Position numbers and translations under genes: made by a program
Assembly: GCA_958296225.1 (NCBI GenBank)
Contig: OY282456.1
Location: forward strand, 1,612,001 to 1,676,000
Reading direction: 5' to 3'
From: an uncultured Dehalococcoidia bacterium
GTDB lineage: Bacteria; Chloroflexota; Dehalococcoidia; Lucifugimonadales; UBA3495
DNA length: 64,000 nt
The notes under the pieces: generated by a model
Database searches by the model: none
What the model was told of the DNA's origin: nothing
The model's input: the letters and a program-made list of their open reading frames with translations, nothing else
Part shown: piece by piece, positions 63,146 to 64,000 of the stretch
Numbering within the stretch: position 1 is the stretch's first letter
Layout of the letters: each line of letters opens with the position of its first letter

Positions 63146-64000
63146 GTGGCCATCGAATCCGTCCGCGTCGGGCTTATCGGCGCCGGCCGTAACACCCGTG
63201 ACCGGCACATCCCCGGTTTCAACAGCACCCCCGGCGTCGAAATCGGCGCCGTCGCCAACCGTTCCCGCGAGTCGGGCCAGCGCGTCGCCGACGCCTACAA
63301 CATCCCCACCGTGTACGATAACTGGGAGGAACTGCTGGCAGACGAAAGCCTGGATGCCGTCTGCATCGGAACCTGGCCCTATATGCACCGCACCTTAACC
63401 CTGGCCTCCCTGGCCGCCGGCAAGCACGTCCTTTGCGAAGCGCGGATGGCAATGTCGGCCTCCGAGGCCCATGAGATGCTGGCCGTATCCCAAGCCGCGC
63501 CCGGCCTGGTGGCCCAGATTGTGCCCTCCCCGATGACTTTCGGCATTGATGACCTGCTTATCCGGCTGATTTCCGAAGGATTTTTGGGCGACCTGGTGTC
63601 CGTAGAAATCCAGTCCCTCACCGGGTTTGCCGACCGGGATTCCACCATGCACTGGCGGCAGGACCGGGATTTGAGCGGTTTCAACATCCTGAATATGGGC
63701 ATCTGGTACGAGGCGATGATTCGCTGGGTGGGCCGCGCTACCCAGGTAACGGCGATGAGCCAAATCACCGTGCCCCACCGCAAGGATGACGACGGCAACT
63801 GGCGCTCCATAACCATCCCCGACACCGTGAATATTCTGGCCCGCCTGGCCAACGGCGCCAACGCCCACCTGCGCTTCAGCGCCTGCGCCGGCCTCTCCCC
63901 CGGCAACTCCGTGTGGCTCTACGGCACCGACGGCACCATCCACGTGGACAACCAGTTCCGCGTCCTCGGCGGCAAGCGCGGCGATTCCGAATTGCAGGAA
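63146..64000 (+). CDS. Gfo/Idh/MocA family oxidoreductase (3' partial)
   Basis: 285 residues, continuing past the window edge. GTG start with AAGGAGG 7 bases upstream. Rossmann motif SVRVGLIGAGRNTRDRHIPG, DAVCIGTWPYMHRTLTLASL, and AAGKHVLCEARMAMSASEAH in the position of the usual EKP motif, where EAR replaces EKP and the catalytic Lys appears to be missing. The C-terminal beta-domain then begins. Such enzymes oxidise sugars or reduce imines with NAD(P). The missing Lys makes a classical dehydrogenase reaction less likely. Confidence 0.88.
   Translation, partial: MAIESVRVGLIGAGRNTRDRHIPGFNSTPGVEIGAVANRSRESGQRVADAYNIPTVYDNWEELLADESLDAVCIGTWPYMHRTLTLASLAAGKHVLCEARMAMSASEAHEMLAVSQAAPGLVAQIVPSPMTFGIDDLLIRLISEGFLGDLVSVEIQSLTGFADRDSTMHWRQDRDLSGFNILNMGIWYEAMIRWVGRATQVTAMSQITVPHRKDDDGNWRSITIPDTVNILARLANGANAHLRFSACAGLSPGNSVWLYGTDGTIHVDNQFRVLGGKRGDSELQE

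Overview
The window is about 64 kb of GC-rich bacterial DNA. It most likely comes from a Chloroflexota bacterium (Dehalococcoidia/SAR202-like). This is an inference from gene content: a 1,560-residue membrane protein carrying the Chloroflexi/Archaea 'YYY' domain, an 11-subunit complex I operon (nuoABCDHIJKLMN without EFG), several acyl-CoA dehydrogenase, CaiB/BaiF and luciferase-like catabolic genes, Uma2-family proteins, and a large (about 270 nt) SRP RNA. No rRNA or tRNA gene was seen.

Layout. 1-4.7 kb: oligopeptide-type ABC transporter genes, with the end of a permease followed by a binding lipoprotein and two permeases. 4.8-6.9 kb (minus): a membrane protein and an SBP56/methanethiol-oxidase-like protein. 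6.9-7.8 kb: repeat-rich spacer with a MITE-like element in an 8-bp target duplication. 7.8-14 kb: a CaiB/BaiF CoA-transferase facing a minus-strand group of two acyl-CoA dehydrogenases, a YHS protein, a luciferase-like oxidoreductase and two PaREP1/HEPN-like proteins. 14.3-17.3 kb (minus): lgt, ispE, rsmA and the SRP RNA gene. 17.4-20.5 kb: a metallo-beta-lactamase-fold lipoprotein and a GLUG-repeat surface protein. 20.9-22.3 kb: speD-speE polyamine pair. 22.3-28.5 kb (minus): hypotheticals, a thioesterase, trmD, a partly duplicated block including a DNA methyltransferase fused to an Mrr-like nuclease domain, and a decayed PIN/antitoxin pair. 28.5-33.8 kb: amidohydrolase, TolB-like lipoprotein, flavin-reductase-like protein, and a CinA-type domain fused to a HxGH nucleotidylyltransferase.

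33.8-49.3 kb holds the nuo operon. Its subunit genes are intact and in canonical order, but the junctions carry accessory genes: HicB-like proteins and a duplicated MNT/HEPN pair between nuoC and nuoD, Uma2 proteins between nuoH and nuoI, a small CxCxxC protein between nuoI and nuoJ, and a Cys-containing unknown between nuoM and nuoN. 50-54 kb: a LOG-like protein and enolase, then gapA. 54-58.7 kb: the giant GT39-like/YYY membrane protein. 58.8-63 kb is a repeat-dense region: a frameshifted leucine-rich-repeat lipoprotein with 72-bp tandem repeats, an IS5-family element with a probable -1 frameshift inserted at TA inside a copy of the MITE, and further repeat pieces. The window ends in a Gfo/Idh/MocA oxidoreductase.

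A recurring theme is tandem duplication with one truncated copy. It is seen at MNT/HEPN, Uma2 and the methyltransferase/coiled-coil/trmD block, alongside frameshifted small genes. Start sites were chosen by Shine-Dalgarno spacing, family N-termini and overlap with the upstream gene.
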